64,000 nucleotides of DNA from Aliishimia ponticola (GCF_004803475.1 NZ_SRKY01000002.1:310001-374000); one strand, 5' to 3'; counted from the stretch's first letter, positions 51,847-61,822 are shown. A program made the numbers and translations. The notes: generated by a model from the letters alone, not told the origin.

Positions 51847-54578
51847 CGCAATCATCGGTGATCCGGCTTTCAGGGGTGTCTCATAGCTATGGTGACATTG
51901 CCGCGCTGGCAGATGTCAGCCTTGAGGTGCCAGCAGGGTGCATGACCGGGCTGATCGGTCCTGACGGCGTTGGCAAATCGACCTTGCTGGCCCTTTCAGC
52001 CGGGGTGCGGGCGCTTCAGTCCGGCGAGGTGCAGGTTCTGGACGGCGATATCCGCGACCGGTCCCATATCAAGGCCTGTAACCACCGGATTGCCTATATG
52101 CCGCAAGGGCTTGGCCGAAACCTCTATCCGACTTTGACGGTGGCGGAGAACCTCGATTTTTTCGGCCGGCTATTCGCGCAGCCGCTGGCAGAGCGCCGCG
52201 CACGCATCGCCGATTTGCTGCGCGCGACGGGGCTGGACCCGTTTGCCGACCGGCCCGCTGGCAAGCTCTCTGGCGGGATGAAGCAAAAGCTCTCGCTTTG
52301 CTCTGCCCTGATCCACGATCCCGACCTTCTGATCCTTGATGAGCCGACGACCGGTGTCGATCCGCTGTCGCGTCAGCAGTTCTGGGACTTGATCGACCGT
52401 ATCCGCGCCGATCGTCCGGGAATGAGCGTCATCGTCGCCACCGCCTATATGGAAGAGGCGGAGCGATTCGACTGGCTTGCGGCCATGTCCGGCGGTCAGG
52501 TCATCGCGACGGGTGCCCCGGCGCAGCTTCTTGAGGAAACCGGGCAAACAACGCTGGAGGCGGCGTTTATCTCCTTGTTGCCGGAGGATGAGCGTGCCGG
52601 ACACCGCGAGGTTACCGTGCCGCCTTACGTGCCCAATGGCGATGGGCCTGCCGTGCAGGCGATTTCGCTTACGCGCCAATTCGGCGATTTCACCGCGGTG
52701 GATCATGTGGATTTTGAAATCGCGCGGGGCGAGATTTTCGGATTTCTTGGCTCCAATGGCTGCGGCAAGACCACGACCATGAAGATGCTGACCGGTTTGC
52801 TGCCCGCCAGCAGCGGTGAGGCATTGCTGTTCGGGGAACATCTGGATGCGGGCGATATGCGCACACGTCAGCGCGTGGGATACATGTCGCAGTCCTTTTC
52901 GCTCTATAGCGAACTCACGGTGCGCCAGAACCTCGAACTGCACGCAGAGCTTTACCAGATCCCCAATGACAGTCGCCTGCCGCGCGTTCTTGAGATGCTG
53001 AAAACCTTCGAATTGGAGGAAGAGGCCGACCAGAAACCCACCGAACTGCCGCTGGGGCTGCGCCAGCGTTTGCAGCTGGCCGTTGCGGTGATCCACGCGC
53101 CCGAGGTCCTGATCCTTGATGAGCCGACATCCGGTGTCGATCCTGTTGCGCGCGACGCATTCTGGCGGCTCCTGATCGGTCTGTCGCGCGAGCAGGGGGT
53201 GACGATCTTTGTTTCGACCCACTTCATGAACGAGGCGGAACGCTGCGACAGGATTTCGCTGATGCATGCGGGCCGCGTTCTGACCGTGGGAACGCCCGAT
53301 GAAATCGTGGCCGAACGTGGCTGCGAAACGCTCAATGAGGCGTTCATCAGCCATCTGCGCGATGCCGTCGCCGATGAGGCGGCAGAGGCACCGGTTGACG
53401 CCAAGCCCAGTGCGGTGGATCAGCCCGACCATGCGGCGCGGCGCGATGGGCTGTTCAATCCGGCGCGCATGTGGGCCTATGCCCGCCGCGAGGCGACGGA
53501 AATCATGCGCGATCCGCTGCGGCTGGCCTTCGCGCTGCTTGGCCCGGTCATCCTGATGCTGACCTTCGGCTATGGCATCTCGTTCGATGTAGAAGACCTG
53601 CCCTATGCGGTGGCGGATCAGGACCAAAGCCTTGAAAGCCGCCAGTTATTGGAGGCGTTCTCCGGCTCGCGGTTTTTCGAGGAACGTGCCCCGGCGGCAG
53701 GATCAGAGGAGTTGGCGACACGGCTGCGCGCGGGTGAAATCGCCATCGCGATAGAGATCCCGTCGGGGTTCGGGCGCAGCCTTCTGGATGGTGAAACGCC
53801 GGAAGTCAGGGTCGCGGTCGATGCGGCGATGCCTTTTCGCGCGGAAACGGCGCGCGGGTATCTGCAAGGGCTGGCACTGTCCTATTTGGACGAGCAGATC
53901 GAAAGCACCTATGGCGAGGTCGTCGATACAACAGGCGCGGGGGTGGAAACGCGCTATCGCTACAACCAATCCTTTGAAAGCGTGAACGCCATGGTGCCAT
54001 CGGTCATCATGATGATGCTGATCCTGATCCCGTCGATGATGTCGGCGATCGGCGTTGTTCGGGAAAAGGAAACGGGGTCCATCGCGAATTTCCGGTCCAC
54101 CCCTGTAACGCGGGCAGAATTCCTTCTGGGCAAGCAGTTGCCCTATGTCATCATCGCTCTGATCAGCTTTGCCTCGCTTCTGGTGCTGGCCTATGTCGTG
54201 TTTCAAGTGCCGATCAAAGGCTCTGTGACGGCCTTGGCGCTTGGCACAGTGCTTTATGTCATTGCGACCACGGGCTTTGGCGTGCTTGTTTCGACCTTCA
54301 CCAAGACGCAGGTTGCGGCGACATTCGCGACCGCGGTGATTGCGATTGTTCCGTCGGTCAATTTCTCGGGTCTGCTGGTGCCGGTGTCGTCCCTGTCGGG
54401 CGGCGCGCGCCTGTTCGGTCTGGCCTTTCCGGCGTCGTGGTATCAGCAGATCAGTATCGGAACCTTCACCAAGGGGCTCGGGTTCGACGAGCTTTGGCAA
54501 AACCACATCGCTTTGGCAGTTTTCGCGGTGCTGTTCGTGGCAATCGCCATTGCCCTTCTGAAAAAGCAGGAGCGTTAG
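51843..54578 (+). CDS. Fused ABC exporter: two ATPase domains plus ABC-2 permease (RbbA/YhiH type)
   Basis: A 911-residue protein combining two nucleotide-binding domains (Walker A GPDGVGKS, 39-46, and GSNGCGKT, around 310) with a C-terminal ABC-2 type membrane domain (about 560-911). That membrane domain has roughly six helices and a large extracytoplasmic loop. Signatures KLSGGMKQKL and PLGLRQRLQLAVA are recognisable, the second degenerate. The first Walker A has Asp where most ABC proteins have Ser/Asn. The fusion is the RbbA/YhiH layout, in which a second separate permease (the next gene) completes the pore. ATG 51843 overlaps the adaptor stop. Confidence 0.9.
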   Translation: MTQSSVIRLSGVSHSYGDIAALADVSLEVPAGCMTGLIGPDGVGKSTLLALSAGVRALQSGEVQVLDGDIRDRSHIKACNHRIAYMPQGLGRNLYPTLTVAENLDFFGRLFAQPLAERRARIADLLRATGLDPFADRPAGKLSGGMKQKLSLCSALIHDPDLLILDEPTTGVDPLSRQQFWDLIDRIRADRPGMSVIVATAYMEEAERFDWLAAMSGGQVIATGAPAQLLEETGQTTLEAAFISLLPEDERAGHREVTVPPYVPNGDGPAVQAISLTRQFGDFTAVDHVDFEIARGEIFGFLGSNGCGKTTTMKMLTGLLPASSGEALLFGEHLDAGDMRTRQRVGYMSQSFSLYSELTVRQNLELHAELYQIPNDSRLPRVLEMLKTFELEEEADQKPTELPLGLRQRLQLAVAVIHAPEVLILDEPTSGVDPVARDAFWRLLIGLSREQGVTIFVSTHFMNEAERCDRISLMHAGRVLTVGTPDEIVAERGCETLNEAFISHLRDAVADEAAEAPVDAKPSAVDQPDHAARRDGLFNPARMWAYARREATEIMRDPLRLAFALLGPVILMLTFGYGISFDVEDLPYAVADQDQSLESRQLLEAFSGSRFFEERAPAAGSEELATRLRAGEIAIAIEIPSGFGRSLLDGETPEVRVAVDAAMPFRAETARGYLQGLALSYLDEQIESTYGEVVDTTGAGVETRYRYNQSFESVNAMVPSVIMMMLILIPSMMSAIGVVREKETGSIANFRSTPVTRAEFLLGKQLPYVIIALISFASLLVLAYVVFQVPIKGSVTALALGTVLYVIATTGFGVLVSTFTKTQVAATFATAVIAIVPSVNFSGLLVPVSSLSGGARLFGLAFPASWYQQISIGTFTKGLGFDELWQNHIALAVFAVLFVAIAIALLKKQER

Positions 54579-54579
54579 G

Positions 54580-55707
54580 ATGGGCCGGTGGCTGTTCAAT
54601 ATCTATCGTCTTGGCGTCAAGGAGTTGCGCAGCCTCTGGGCCGATCCCATCCTGCTGTTTCTGGTCGTCTACATGTTCAGTTTTGCCATCTATGCCGTGG
54701 CAACCGGGGCCAAGACCGAAGTCAGCAATGCGGCGATAGCCTATGTCGATCTGGACCAATCCGATCTGACGGGGCGCATCGTCAATGCAATCCTGCCGCC
54801 TGAATTCGACACGGCGCAGCGGATCGAATTGTCGGATCTGGAGGCCGCCATGGACAGTGGCGAATATGTATTCGTGCTGTCCTTTCCCCCCCGGTTCGAA
54901 GCGGATGTCATCGCGGGCAACTATCCGTCGGTGCAGTTGAACGTCGATGCCACGGCGATGACGCAGGCAGGCAACGGGGCGGTCTATCTTCAGCAGATCA
55001 TCGCCTCGGAAATCAACCGGTTCGTCACGGGCGACGACGAGGCCAGCGCGCTGCCCATCAATCTTGTGATCACGGCGCAATTCAATCCGAACCTGCAATC
55101 CATCTGGTTCTCGTCGGTGATGCAGATCATCAACAACGTCACCATTCTTGCGGTCCTGTTGACGGGCGCCGCGCTTATTCGAGAGCGCGAGCATGGCACG
55201 ATCGAGCATCTTCTGGTGATGCCGGTAAACGCATCGGAAATCATGTTGGCAAAGATATGGGCCAATGGTCTTGTGATCGTGATCGGGGCCGTTCTGTCGC
55301 TTGCGCTGGTCGTGCAGGGGGTTCTGCAAGTGCCGATTGCGGGCTCTATCCCGTTGTTTGTCGCGGGCACTGTTCTGTATCTCGTGTCGGTCACCGGGCT
55401 GGGTATCCTGCTGGCGACCTTCACGACATCCATGCCGCAATTCGGTCTGCTGGCCATGCCGGTTCTGGTCATCATGAACCTGCTTTCCGGCAGCACCACG
55501 CCGATTGAAAGCATTCCGGTCTGGTTGCAGACGGTGATGCAGATCTCTCCCTCGACCCATTTCGTCGCCTTTTCACAAGCGATCCTGTATCGCGGGGCAG
55601 GGTTTGATATCGTCTGGTCCGACATGCTGGTGATGATCGGGTTGAGCGTCCTGTTCTTCGCCATCGCGCTCAGCCGTTTCCGCCGGACCATGGCGACCAG
55701 CCAGTAG
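54580..55707 (+). CDS. ABC-2 type permease (YhhJ/YbhS/YbhR-like)
   Basis: A 375-residue membrane protein. One helix lies near the N-terminus (ILLFLVVYMFSFAIYAVATG). An extracytoplasmic domain of about 130 residues follows, then five helices that include the IREREHGTIEHLLVMPV motif, conserved in ABC-2 permeases. It is the partner of the fused exporter, whose stop is 1 base away. Together with the HlyD-type adaptor the three genes form a tripartite ABC efflux pump of unknown substrate. Convergent with the macB-like permease gene by 11 bases. Confidence 0.9.
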   Translation: MGRWLFNIYRLGVKELRSLWADPILLFLVVYMFSFAIYAVATGAKTEVSNAAIAYVDLDQSDLTGRIVNAILPPEFDTAQRIELSDLEAAMDSGEYVFVLSFPPRFEADVIAGNYPSVQLNVDATAMTQAGNGAVYLQQIIASEINRFVTGDDEASALPINLVITAQFNPNLQSIWFSSVMQIINNVTILAVLLTGAALIREREHGTIEHLLVMPVNASEIMLAKIWANGLVIVIGAVLSLALVVQGVLQVPIAGSIPLFVAGTVLYLVSVTGLGILLATFTTSMPQFGLLAMPVLVIMNLLSGSTTPIESIPVWLQTVMQISPSTHFVAFSQAILYRGAGFDIVWSDMLVMIGLSVLFFAIALSRFRRTMATSQ

Positions 55708-55718
55708 GGGCGCGCCCG

Positions 55719-56924
55719 CTAGTGTCGCAGCGCTTCGATCGGGTCGAGCCGCGCCGCCGACCGGGCGGGGAAATACCCAAAGACGACACCGACCGCAGCC
55801 GAGAACGCGAAAGCGATCAAGATGATACTCGGGTCCGGGATGAATGGCACGTTAAGCGCGTTTGCACCGACAAAACCAAGCGCCATGCCCAGAATGATCC
55901 CGAGCAGCCCGCCGATGGATGACAGAACGATGGCCTCGACCAGAAACTGCAGGAGAACCTGGCCCGACTGCGCGCCGACAGCCATGCGGATACCGATTTC
56001 GCGCGTGCGTTCGGTCACGGATACCAGCATGATGTTCATGATCCCGATCCCGCCGACCAAAAGGGACACCCCTGCCACCGCCGACAACAGGCCGGTCAGG
56101 ACGGAACTGATGCCGGAAAGCATAGCGGAAAGCTGCTCCATCGTGTTGATGGTGAAGTCGTCCTCGTCGCTCGCACCGATCCGGCGAATTTCGCGCATCA
56201 GGGCGGTCAGATCGTTCACCGCGCGATCTGTCGAGACGCCATCGCGCATCATCAAAGATATCATCGGAACGTCCATCGTGCCTGCAATGCGGCGGGCATA
56301 GGTTCGGAACGGGATGATAATGACATCATCCTGATCTGTGCCGAAGGTGGACGCGCCTTTCGGTTCCAGCACGCCGATCACCTCGCAGCTTAAAGTTCCC
56401 AGACGGATATCCTCGCCCACGGGGGAGACACTGCCGAACAGCTCATCCACGACGGTCTGGCCCAGAATGCAGACCGACCGGCCACGCTCTTCCGCGTCGG
56501 TAAAGCCCCGCCCGGAGGAAAGTTCCCATTCCGAAAGTGTCAGATAGCCGGAATCAGTGCCGGTCACGCTGGTCTGATAGTTTTCATTCCCGAACACGGC
56601 GACCAATTGATCGGTTGCGGTGGGCACGGCGACACCGATGCTGCCCAACTGCTCGACGATCTTGTCGATATCGGACAGATCGAAGGGGCGCGCAGAGGAA
56701 CTGCCGCTGCCCGGCCCCATACGGTTTTGCCCCGGCGACAGCATCAGGCGATTCGCACCCAGCGTTTCCACATCCGCCGTCACCTGCGCGGATGATCCCG
56801 CCCCGATTGTCACCATTGCAATCACAGCCGCGACGCCGATGACGACCCCCAGAACCGTCAGGAAAGACCGCATGGTGTTGCGGCGGATGGCTTGCAGCGC
56901 CAGTTTGAAGGTTTCCCACAGCAT
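55719..56924 (-). CDS. MacB-type ABC permease (MacB_PCD/FtsX domains), separate from its ATPase
   Basis: A 401-residue permease. The N-terminal helix is preceded by TFKLALQAIRRNTMRSFLTVLG and continues GVVIGVAAVIAMVTIGAGSS, a MacB hallmark. A periplasmic domain of about 210 residues and three C-terminal FtsX helices (SLLVGGIGIMNIMLVSVTERTREIGIRMAVGA onward) follow. In MacB of E. coli the ATPase is fused to this part, whereas here it is a separate gene that overlaps by 1 base. It works by mechanotransmission to push a periplasmic substrate into the outer-membrane channel. Confidence 0.93.
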   Translation of the reverse strand: MLWETFKLALQAIRRNTMRSFLTVLGVVIGVAAVIAMVTIGAGSSAQVTADVETLGANRLMLSPGQNRMGPGSGSSSARPFDLSDIDKIVEQLGSIGVAVPTATDQLVAVFGNENYQTSVTGTDSGYLTLSEWELSSGRGFTDAEERGRSVCILGQTVVDELFGSVSPVGEDIRLGTLSCEVIGVLEPKGASTFGTDQDDVIIIPFRTYARRIAGTMDVPMISLMMRDGVSTDRAVNDLTALMREIRRIGASDEDDFTINTMEQLSAMLSGISSVLTGLLSAVAGVSLLVGGIGIMNIMLVSVTERTREIGIRMAVGAQSGQVLLQFLVEAIVLSSIGGLLGIILGMALGFVGANALNVPFIPDPSIILIAFAFSAAVGVVFGYFPARSAARLDPIEALRH

Positions 56925-57640
56925 CAGGCGGCTCCCTTGCGGGTGGGTCGATCGAATTCGACCTGTCCATCCACCATCCAGATCAGCCGGTCGGCAAATT
57001 CGGCCATGTCATCTTCATGGGTGACCATCACGATCGTCAGCCCTTCGCGCCGGTTCAGTTCCTGCAACAACTCCATGATCTCCTCGGATCGTCTGGTGTC
57101 GAGGTTTCCGGTCGGCTCGTCGGCAAGAATGACCTTTGGATCGCTCGCCAGCGCCCGCGCAATGGCGACGCGCTGTTGTTGGCCGCCCGACAGTTCCGAG
57201 GGTTCATGATGCGACCGCTTGGCCAAACCGACCCGGTCCAGCGCCGCCAGCGCCCGCGCTTCGCGTTCCGCGCGCCCGATGCCCTTGTAGATCAACGGAA
57301 GTTCCACATTTTGCAGCGCGGTGGTGCGCGGCAGCAGGTTGTAGCCCTGAAAGATGAAGCCAAGGTAGTGCCGCCGGAGAAGCGCGCGCTGGTCCCGGTC
57401 AAGGCCGCCGACCTCTACCCCATTGAAAAGGTAGTGCCCGCGCGTTGGACGGTCGAGGCAGCCCAGGACGTTCATCGCGGTGGATTTGCCGCTGCCCGAT
57501 GGGCCCATGATGGCAACGAACTCCCCCGTGGTGATCTTGAAAGACACGCCATCCAAGGCGCGCACCTCGGCCTCGCCATGGCCGTAGATCCGGTAGACAT
57601 CGCGCAATTCGATCAGCGTGGGCGCAGGATCAGTCGCCAT
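56924..57640 (-). CDS. ABC exporter ATPase (MacB/LolD type)
   Basis: A 238-residue ATPase. Walker A GPSGSGKST (about 45-53), the MacB-like GCLDRPTRGHYLFNG segment, Q-loop FIFQGYNLLPRTTALQN, signature ELSGGQQQRVAIARAL and Walker B VILADEPTGNLD are all present. It pairs with the MacB-type permease that starts at its stop codon (TGATG overlap). It overlaps the upstream macA-like gene by 11 bases, so the three are translationally coupled. Confidence 0.94.
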   Translation of the reverse strand: MATDPAPTLIELRDVYRIYGHGEAEVRALDGVSFKITTGEFVAIMGPSGSGKSTAMNVLGCLDRPTRGHYLFNGVEVGGLDRDQRALLRRHYLGFIFQGYNLLPRTTALQNVELPLIYKGIGRAEREARALAALDRVGLAKRSHHEPSELSGGQQQRVAIARALASDPKVILADEPTGNLDTRRSEEIMELLQELNRREGLTIVMVTHEDDMAEFADRLIWMVDGQVEFDRPTRKGAA

Positions 57641-58880
57641 CGATGCGGTCCACGATCACCATGTCGCCTTCGCCAAGATCGCCGGACAGGATCACCGTCT
57701 GGTTGCCATTGCTGTCGCCGATCTCCACGTCGATCTCTACCGGTACGCCGTCCCGCAACACCCAAACGCTGCGCCCATGGGTGCCTGATTTGGCCTTGCC
57801 GGAGGGCGCGCGGGGCATGACCATCCCGACCAGACCGGAACCGGAACTGTCGCTGGCTTCGGTCTCTTGCGGCGGGCTGAACCGCAGCGCGGCATTCGGC
57901 ACGGTAAGCGCGTCCTTGATCGATGCGACGGTGATATCCGCAGTCGCCGTCATCCCCGGACGCAGCGCCATGTCGGTATTCTGCACGATCAGGATGCCCA
58001 TATAGGTCACAACACCGTCCAGCGTTTCAGGCGCCAGCCGCACTTGCGAAATCTCGGCGCTGAATTCCCGGTCGTCATAGGCATCGACCGTAAAGCTCGC
58101 GGTCTGGCCAATTTCGACCGACCCGATATCGGCCTCGTCAATGGCGACCTCCAGCTCCATCCGGGTGAGGTCTTCTGCGATGGTGAAAAGCACGGGCGCC
58201 GACAAGGTGGCGGCGACGATCTGGCCCGGGTCATATGCGCGGTCCAGTACCACGCCCTTCACCGGAGAGCGGATGGAAGCCGCCGCAAGATCCACCTCTG
58301 CCAGTGCGACGCTTGCTTGTGCCACATCGCGCAATGCATTGGCCGACTTGACCTGTGCGCCAGCACTCAAAAACGCAGCCTCTTTCGCGTCGAAATCCTG
58401 CCGCGATGAAATCCCGCGCTTTTCCAGTTCGATCCCGCGCTCATAGGCGGCCTTGGCTTCCACAAGATTGGCTTCGGCGGTCGCGACATTGGCCTCCGCC
58501 GAGGCGAGCGAGGCCCGTTCCAGCGCCAGCGTTGCCTCCAGCCGCGCCACGTCGAGTTCGGCAAGAACTTCGCCTTTCTCTACGAAATCGTTGAAATCGA
58601 CATGCACGGCACGGATTGTTCCGGAAAGCTCGCTCGACACTTCGAACATGTCTGTCGGTTCGACCGTGCCATTGGCCGAGACCACGACCTCAAGATCGGA
58701 CCGGGTCACCGGTTCAGTGATATATCTGACATTCTGGTCAGCGCCGAGCCGCGCGTAGACGGCCCAGCCGATTATACCCAGCGCGACGAGGCCAACAGCC
58801 AGAAGCGTGCGCCACGGCATCCATTTGCGGTGTGGTCCCAGACCCAGCTTGCGGGACATTTCCTCCTCTTGCGTCGTCAT
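57630..58880 (-). CDS. MacA-like periplasmic adaptor
   Basis: A 416-residue membrane fusion protein. The N-terminal anchor is about residues 21-40. The lipoyl half VVVSANGTVEPTDMFEVSSELSG and a long coiled-coil (about 105-195, with LASAEANVATAEANLVEAKA) follow, then the second lipoyl half and beta-barrel with VYDRAYDPGQIVAATLSAPV-type sequence. The C-terminal region is MacA-like. ATG 58880 is used with GGGGTG before it. It is the first gene of a macA-ATPase-permease operon behind an FNR-type box. Confidence 0.9.
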   Translation of the reverse strand: MTTQEEEMSRKLGLGPHRKWMPWRTLLAVGLVALGIIGWAVYARLGADQNVRYITEPVTRSDLEVVVSANGTVEPTDMFEVSSELSGTIRAVHVDFNDFVEKGEVLAELDVARLEATLALERASLASAEANVATAEANLVEAKAAYERGIELEKRGISSRQDFDAKEAAFLSAGAQVKSANALRDVAQASVALAEVDLAAASIRSPVKGVVLDRAYDPGQIVAATLSAPVLFTIAEDLTRMELEVAIDEADIGSVEIGQTASFTVDAYDDREFSAEISQVRLAPETLDGVVTYMGILIVQNTDMALRPGMTATADITVASIKDALTVPNAALRFSPPQETEASDSSGSGLVGMVMPRAPSGKAKSGTHGRSVWVLRDGVPVEIDVEIGDSNGNQTVILSGDLGEGDMVIVDRIDGD

Positions 58881-58942
58881 ATCACCCCGTCCTTCGGCGG
58901 CAGTCATTCGCAAGGATGATACGCGGCGGTCGGCAGAAGTGT

Positions 58943-58956
58943 TTGATATGCGTCAA
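58943..58956 (-). promoter_or_regulatory. FNR/FixK/Dnr-type box for the macA-like operon
   Basis: TTGATATGCGTCAA, a full match, 62 bases from the macA-like ATG on the minus strand. TATCAT, five of six matches to the -10 consensus, begins exactly 21 bases after the box. This is the best-formed promoter of the set. Confidence 0.85.
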
Positions 58957-59002
58957 TCGGCCAGTGCATTCGCGAGGATCGCGGCCCCGTGCCATCCGCA
59001 GA

Positions 59003-59016
59003 TTGACGAAGGTCAA
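59003..59016 (+). promoter_or_regulatory. FNR/FixK/Dnr-type box for the arginine deiminase operon
   Basis: TTGACGAAGGTCAA, a full match, 97 bases before the antiporter-candidate ATG on the plus strand. CACTGT lies 21 bases after the box but is a weak -10. Control of the ADI operon by an FNR-family protein is well known from Pseudomonas (Anr). Confidence 0.83.
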
Positions 59017-59113
59017 TCGCGCCCGGCCTTGTCCTGACACTGTTTGGGCAGGTTTCCGGCCAATCCTTGCGACCTTGTGGGTCCGGATCGGCCGCCGAAC
59101 GGAGGCAAACATC

Positions 59114-60562
59114 ATGTCGGATTCCACATCGAGCCAGAACAGCGCGCCGCAGCAAACCGAGTCGCGCTTTCCAACCGCTTATACAATCCTGTTTCTGCTG
59201 ATCCTTCTGGTGGCTGCGCTGACATGGATCATCCCGGCGGGCAGCTATGACCGTGTCATGGATGACAATGTGGGGCGCGAAGTCGCGGTGGTCGGGACAT
59301 ACCAAGAGGTCGCTCCCAATCCGCAGGGGGTCTGGGATGTCATGCTGGCCCCGACAGCGGGTTTTTACGATCCTGACAGCTATGCCGCGAATGCGATCGA
59401 CGTTGCGCTGTTCGTTCTGTTTCTGGGCGGGTTTCTTGGCATCGTGAACGCGACCGGCGCCATCGACACCGGCATTCGCGCGGTGATGCGGCGATTGCAG
59501 GGCCGGGAAATCTGGATGATCCCGATCTTGATGTCGCTTTTTGCGCTGGGCGGGACGACCTATGGCATGGCCGAGGAAACGCTGGCCTTCTATGCCATTC
59601 TGATCCCGATCATGATCGCGGCGGGGTATGACGCGGTCACAGGCGTTGCCATCATTCTGGTCGGGGCTGGCATTGGCGTTCTCGGCTCCACGATCAACCC
59701 GTTTGCCACGGTGATCGCGTCGAATGCGGCGGGTGTGCCGTTCACCGACGGGATCGTGTTGCGTTTCGTGATCCTGATCGGCGGGCTGATCATCTGCGCG
59801 GCTTACGTCATGCGCTATGCCGCGTGGGTGAAGGCGGATATTTCGCGCTCTGTCGTGGCCAGTCAGGTCGCGGCGCATCGCGCGGTGTTTTTGCAGGACC
59901 AGCCGGACGGGGCCGGGGCCACGGCGCTGACGGGCCGGCAATCCATCGTCTTGACCATCTTCGGGCTGACCTTCGCCGTCATGATCTGGGGCGTCTCCAC
60001 TCAAGGCTGGTGGATGGCGCGGATGGGGTCCCTGTTTCTTGGGTCCGCCATCGTGATCGGTCTGATCGCCCGGATGGGAGAGAAACAGCTGACCGGAAAT
60101 TTCGTGGATGGCGCGCGCGATCTTTTGGGCGTGGCACTGGTGGTCGGGCTTGCCCGGGGCATCGTGGTCATCATGGAAAACGGCCGGATCGCCGACACGA
60201 TCCTGCACAGCGCAGAACAATCGCTTGCCGGGCTGGGTGATCTTGCCTTCATCAACCTGATGTTCTGGATCGAAGTGGGCATGAGCTTTTTCGTGCCATC
60301 CTCTTCGGGGCTGGCGGTGTTGTCGATGCCGATCCTTGCGCCGCTTGCCGATTTCGCGGGGGCAGAGCGTGGGCTTGTCGTCACCGCCTATCAATCCGCG
60401 AACGGGCTGGTGAACCTGATCAATCCGACCTTTGCCGTCGTGATCGGCGGCCTTGCGATCGGGCGGGTGTCTTATGACCGCTGGCTCGTCTTCATCTGGC
60501 CGCTTCTTCTGATCCTGATCGTGTTCATTACCGCTGCGCTGAGCATCGCGGCGCTTGTTTGA
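59114..60562 (+). CDS. YfcC/DcuC-family transporter, arginine/ornithine antiporter candidate
   Basis: A 482-residue protein with about 12 membrane helices. Marks of the YfcC (C4-dicarboxylate anaerobic carrier, PF03606) family include [35 protein letters not shown] and [14 protein letters not shown]. The first gene of the ADI operon should move arginine in and ornithine out. ArcD proteins of the APC family do so elsewhere, and YfcC-family members are also found in ADI operons, so the function here is by context only. GGAGG precedes ATG 59114, which I prefer to the longer upstream frame. Confidence 0.85.
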   Translation: MSDSTSSQNSAPQQTESRFPTAYTILFLLILLVAALTWIIPAGSYDRVMDDNVGREVAVVGTYQEVAPNPQGVWDVMLAPTAGFYDPDSYAANAIDVALFVLFLGGFLGIVNATGAIDTGIRAVMRRLQGREIWMIPILMSLFALGGTTYGMAEETLAFYAILIPIMIAAGYDAVTGVAIILVGAGIGVLGSTINPFATVIASNAAGVPFTDGIVLRFVILIGGLIICAAYVMRYAAWVKADISRSVVASQVAAHRAVFLQDQPDGAGATALTGRQSIVLTIFGLTFAVMIWGVSTQGWWMARMGSLFLGSAIVIGLIARMGEKQLTGNFVDGARDLLGVALVVGLARGIVVIMENGRIADTILHSAEQSLAGLGDLAFINLMFWIEVGMSFFVPSSSGLAVLSMPILAPLADFAGAERGLVVTAYQSANGLVNLINPTFAVVIGGLAIGRVSYDRWLVFIWPLLLILIVFITAALSIAALV

Positions 60563-60575
60563 TGGAGACTCCGAA

Positions 60576-61805
60576 ATGAATGAGCATCCCCTTGGCGTGT
60601 ACTCCGAAACCGGCATCTTGCGGCAGGTCATCATCTGCCGTCCGGGATTGGCGCATCGCCGACTGACACCGGATAATTGCAAGGATCTGCTGTTCGATGA
60701 CGTGTTCTGGGTCAAGCAGGCGCAGAAGGACCATGACATTTTTGCGCAGACGATGCGGGACGAGGGGGTCGAGGTTCTCGACGTGAATGATCTGCTGGCA
60801 GAGACATTGGACATTCCCGATGGCCGCAACTGGATACTGGATAACAGGATCACACCCGATCAGGTCGGTGTGGGTATGCTGCCAGAACTGCGCGCGTGGA
60901 TGGACGAATTGCCTGCCGCGCAATTGGCTGAATATCTGCTGGGCGGATTGGCCGCCGATGACTTGCCCTTTGCGCCGTCGGGCCTGTTCGGCAGTTACCT
61001 TGGCCTTCACGGCTTCATCCTGCCGCCACTGCCAAACGCGCTGTTCACCCGCGACAATTCCGCGTGGATTTTCAATGGGGTCTCGGTGAACCCGATGTTC
61101 TGGCCCGCCCGAAGACCCGAAACGCTGCTGAACACCGCGATCTACAAGTATCACCCCAAATTTGCCGGACGGACGACGATCCATTTCGGCGATCCAACGG
61201 TCGGCCACGGGCGCGCGACGGTCGAAGGCGGGGACATCATGCCAGTGGGGGATGGCACCGTGCTTGTCGGCATGGGCGAGCGGTCATCGCCCCAGGGTAT
61301 CGGGCAATTGGCCGAGGCGCTGTTCGACACCGGCGCGGCGCAGCGCGTGCTGGCCTTTGCGATCCCGAAATCGCGCGCGGCGATGCATCTGGATACGATC
61401 TTCACGCTATGTGGCGGCGATGTTGTGACCACCTTCAAGGAAGTCGCGGACGAATTGACCTGCTATGACATCCGTCCCGGCGAGGGGGCCGCGCCCTTGC
61501 AGTTTCGCCACGACACCCGCCCGATCTTCGAGATCGTCGCCGAAGTGCTCGGCTTCAAGCGTCTGACCATCGTGCCGACAGGCGGTGCCACCAAGGAAGA
61601 GCGCTCCCGCGAGCAATGGAACGACGGGAACAATGTGCTGGCGCTCCGGCCGGGCGTGGTCATCGGGTATGACCGCAACGATGATACCAATGCGGCGCTG
61701 GAAGCGGTTGGCATCAAGGTTCTGGCCATTCCCGGCGCCGAACTGGGCCGGGGCCGGGGCGGCGGCCATTGCATGAGTTGTCCCACCATCCGCGACGCGG
61801 TCTGA
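60576..61805 (+). CDS. arcA: Arginine deiminase
   Basis: A 409-residue enzyme converting L-arginine to citrulline plus ammonia, the first step of arginine fermentation. Catalytic residues are recognisable: the Cys of GGGHCMSCP near the C-terminus (about C399), the His-x-Asp of MHLDTIFTL, Asp in FTRDNSAW and the Glu of VEGGDIM. ATG 60576 has GGAG upstream; the longer in-frame start in the preceding gene is not used. The 13-base gap from the transporter gene supports one transcript. Confidence 0.97.
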   Translation: MNEHPLGVYSETGILRQVIICRPGLAHRRLTPDNCKDLLFDDVFWVKQAQKDHDIFAQTMRDEGVEVLDVNDLLAETLDIPDGRNWILDNRITPDQVGVGMLPELRAWMDELPAAQLAEYLLGGLAADDLPFAPSGLFGSYLGLHGFILPPLPNALFTRDNSAWIFNGVSVNPMFWPARRPETLLNTAIYKYHPKFAGRTTIHFGDPTVGHGRATVEGGDIMPVGDGTVLVGMGERSSPQGIGQLAEALFDTGAAQRVLAFAIPKSRAAMHLDTIFTLCGGDVVTTFKEVADELTCYDIRPGEGAAPLQFRHDTRPIFEIVAEVLGFKRLTIVPTGGATKEERSREQWNDGNNVLALRPGVVIGYDRNDDTNAALEAVGIKVLAIPGAELGRGRGGGHCMSCPTIRDAV

Positions 61806-61822
61806 ACCTGAAAGGACATCGA

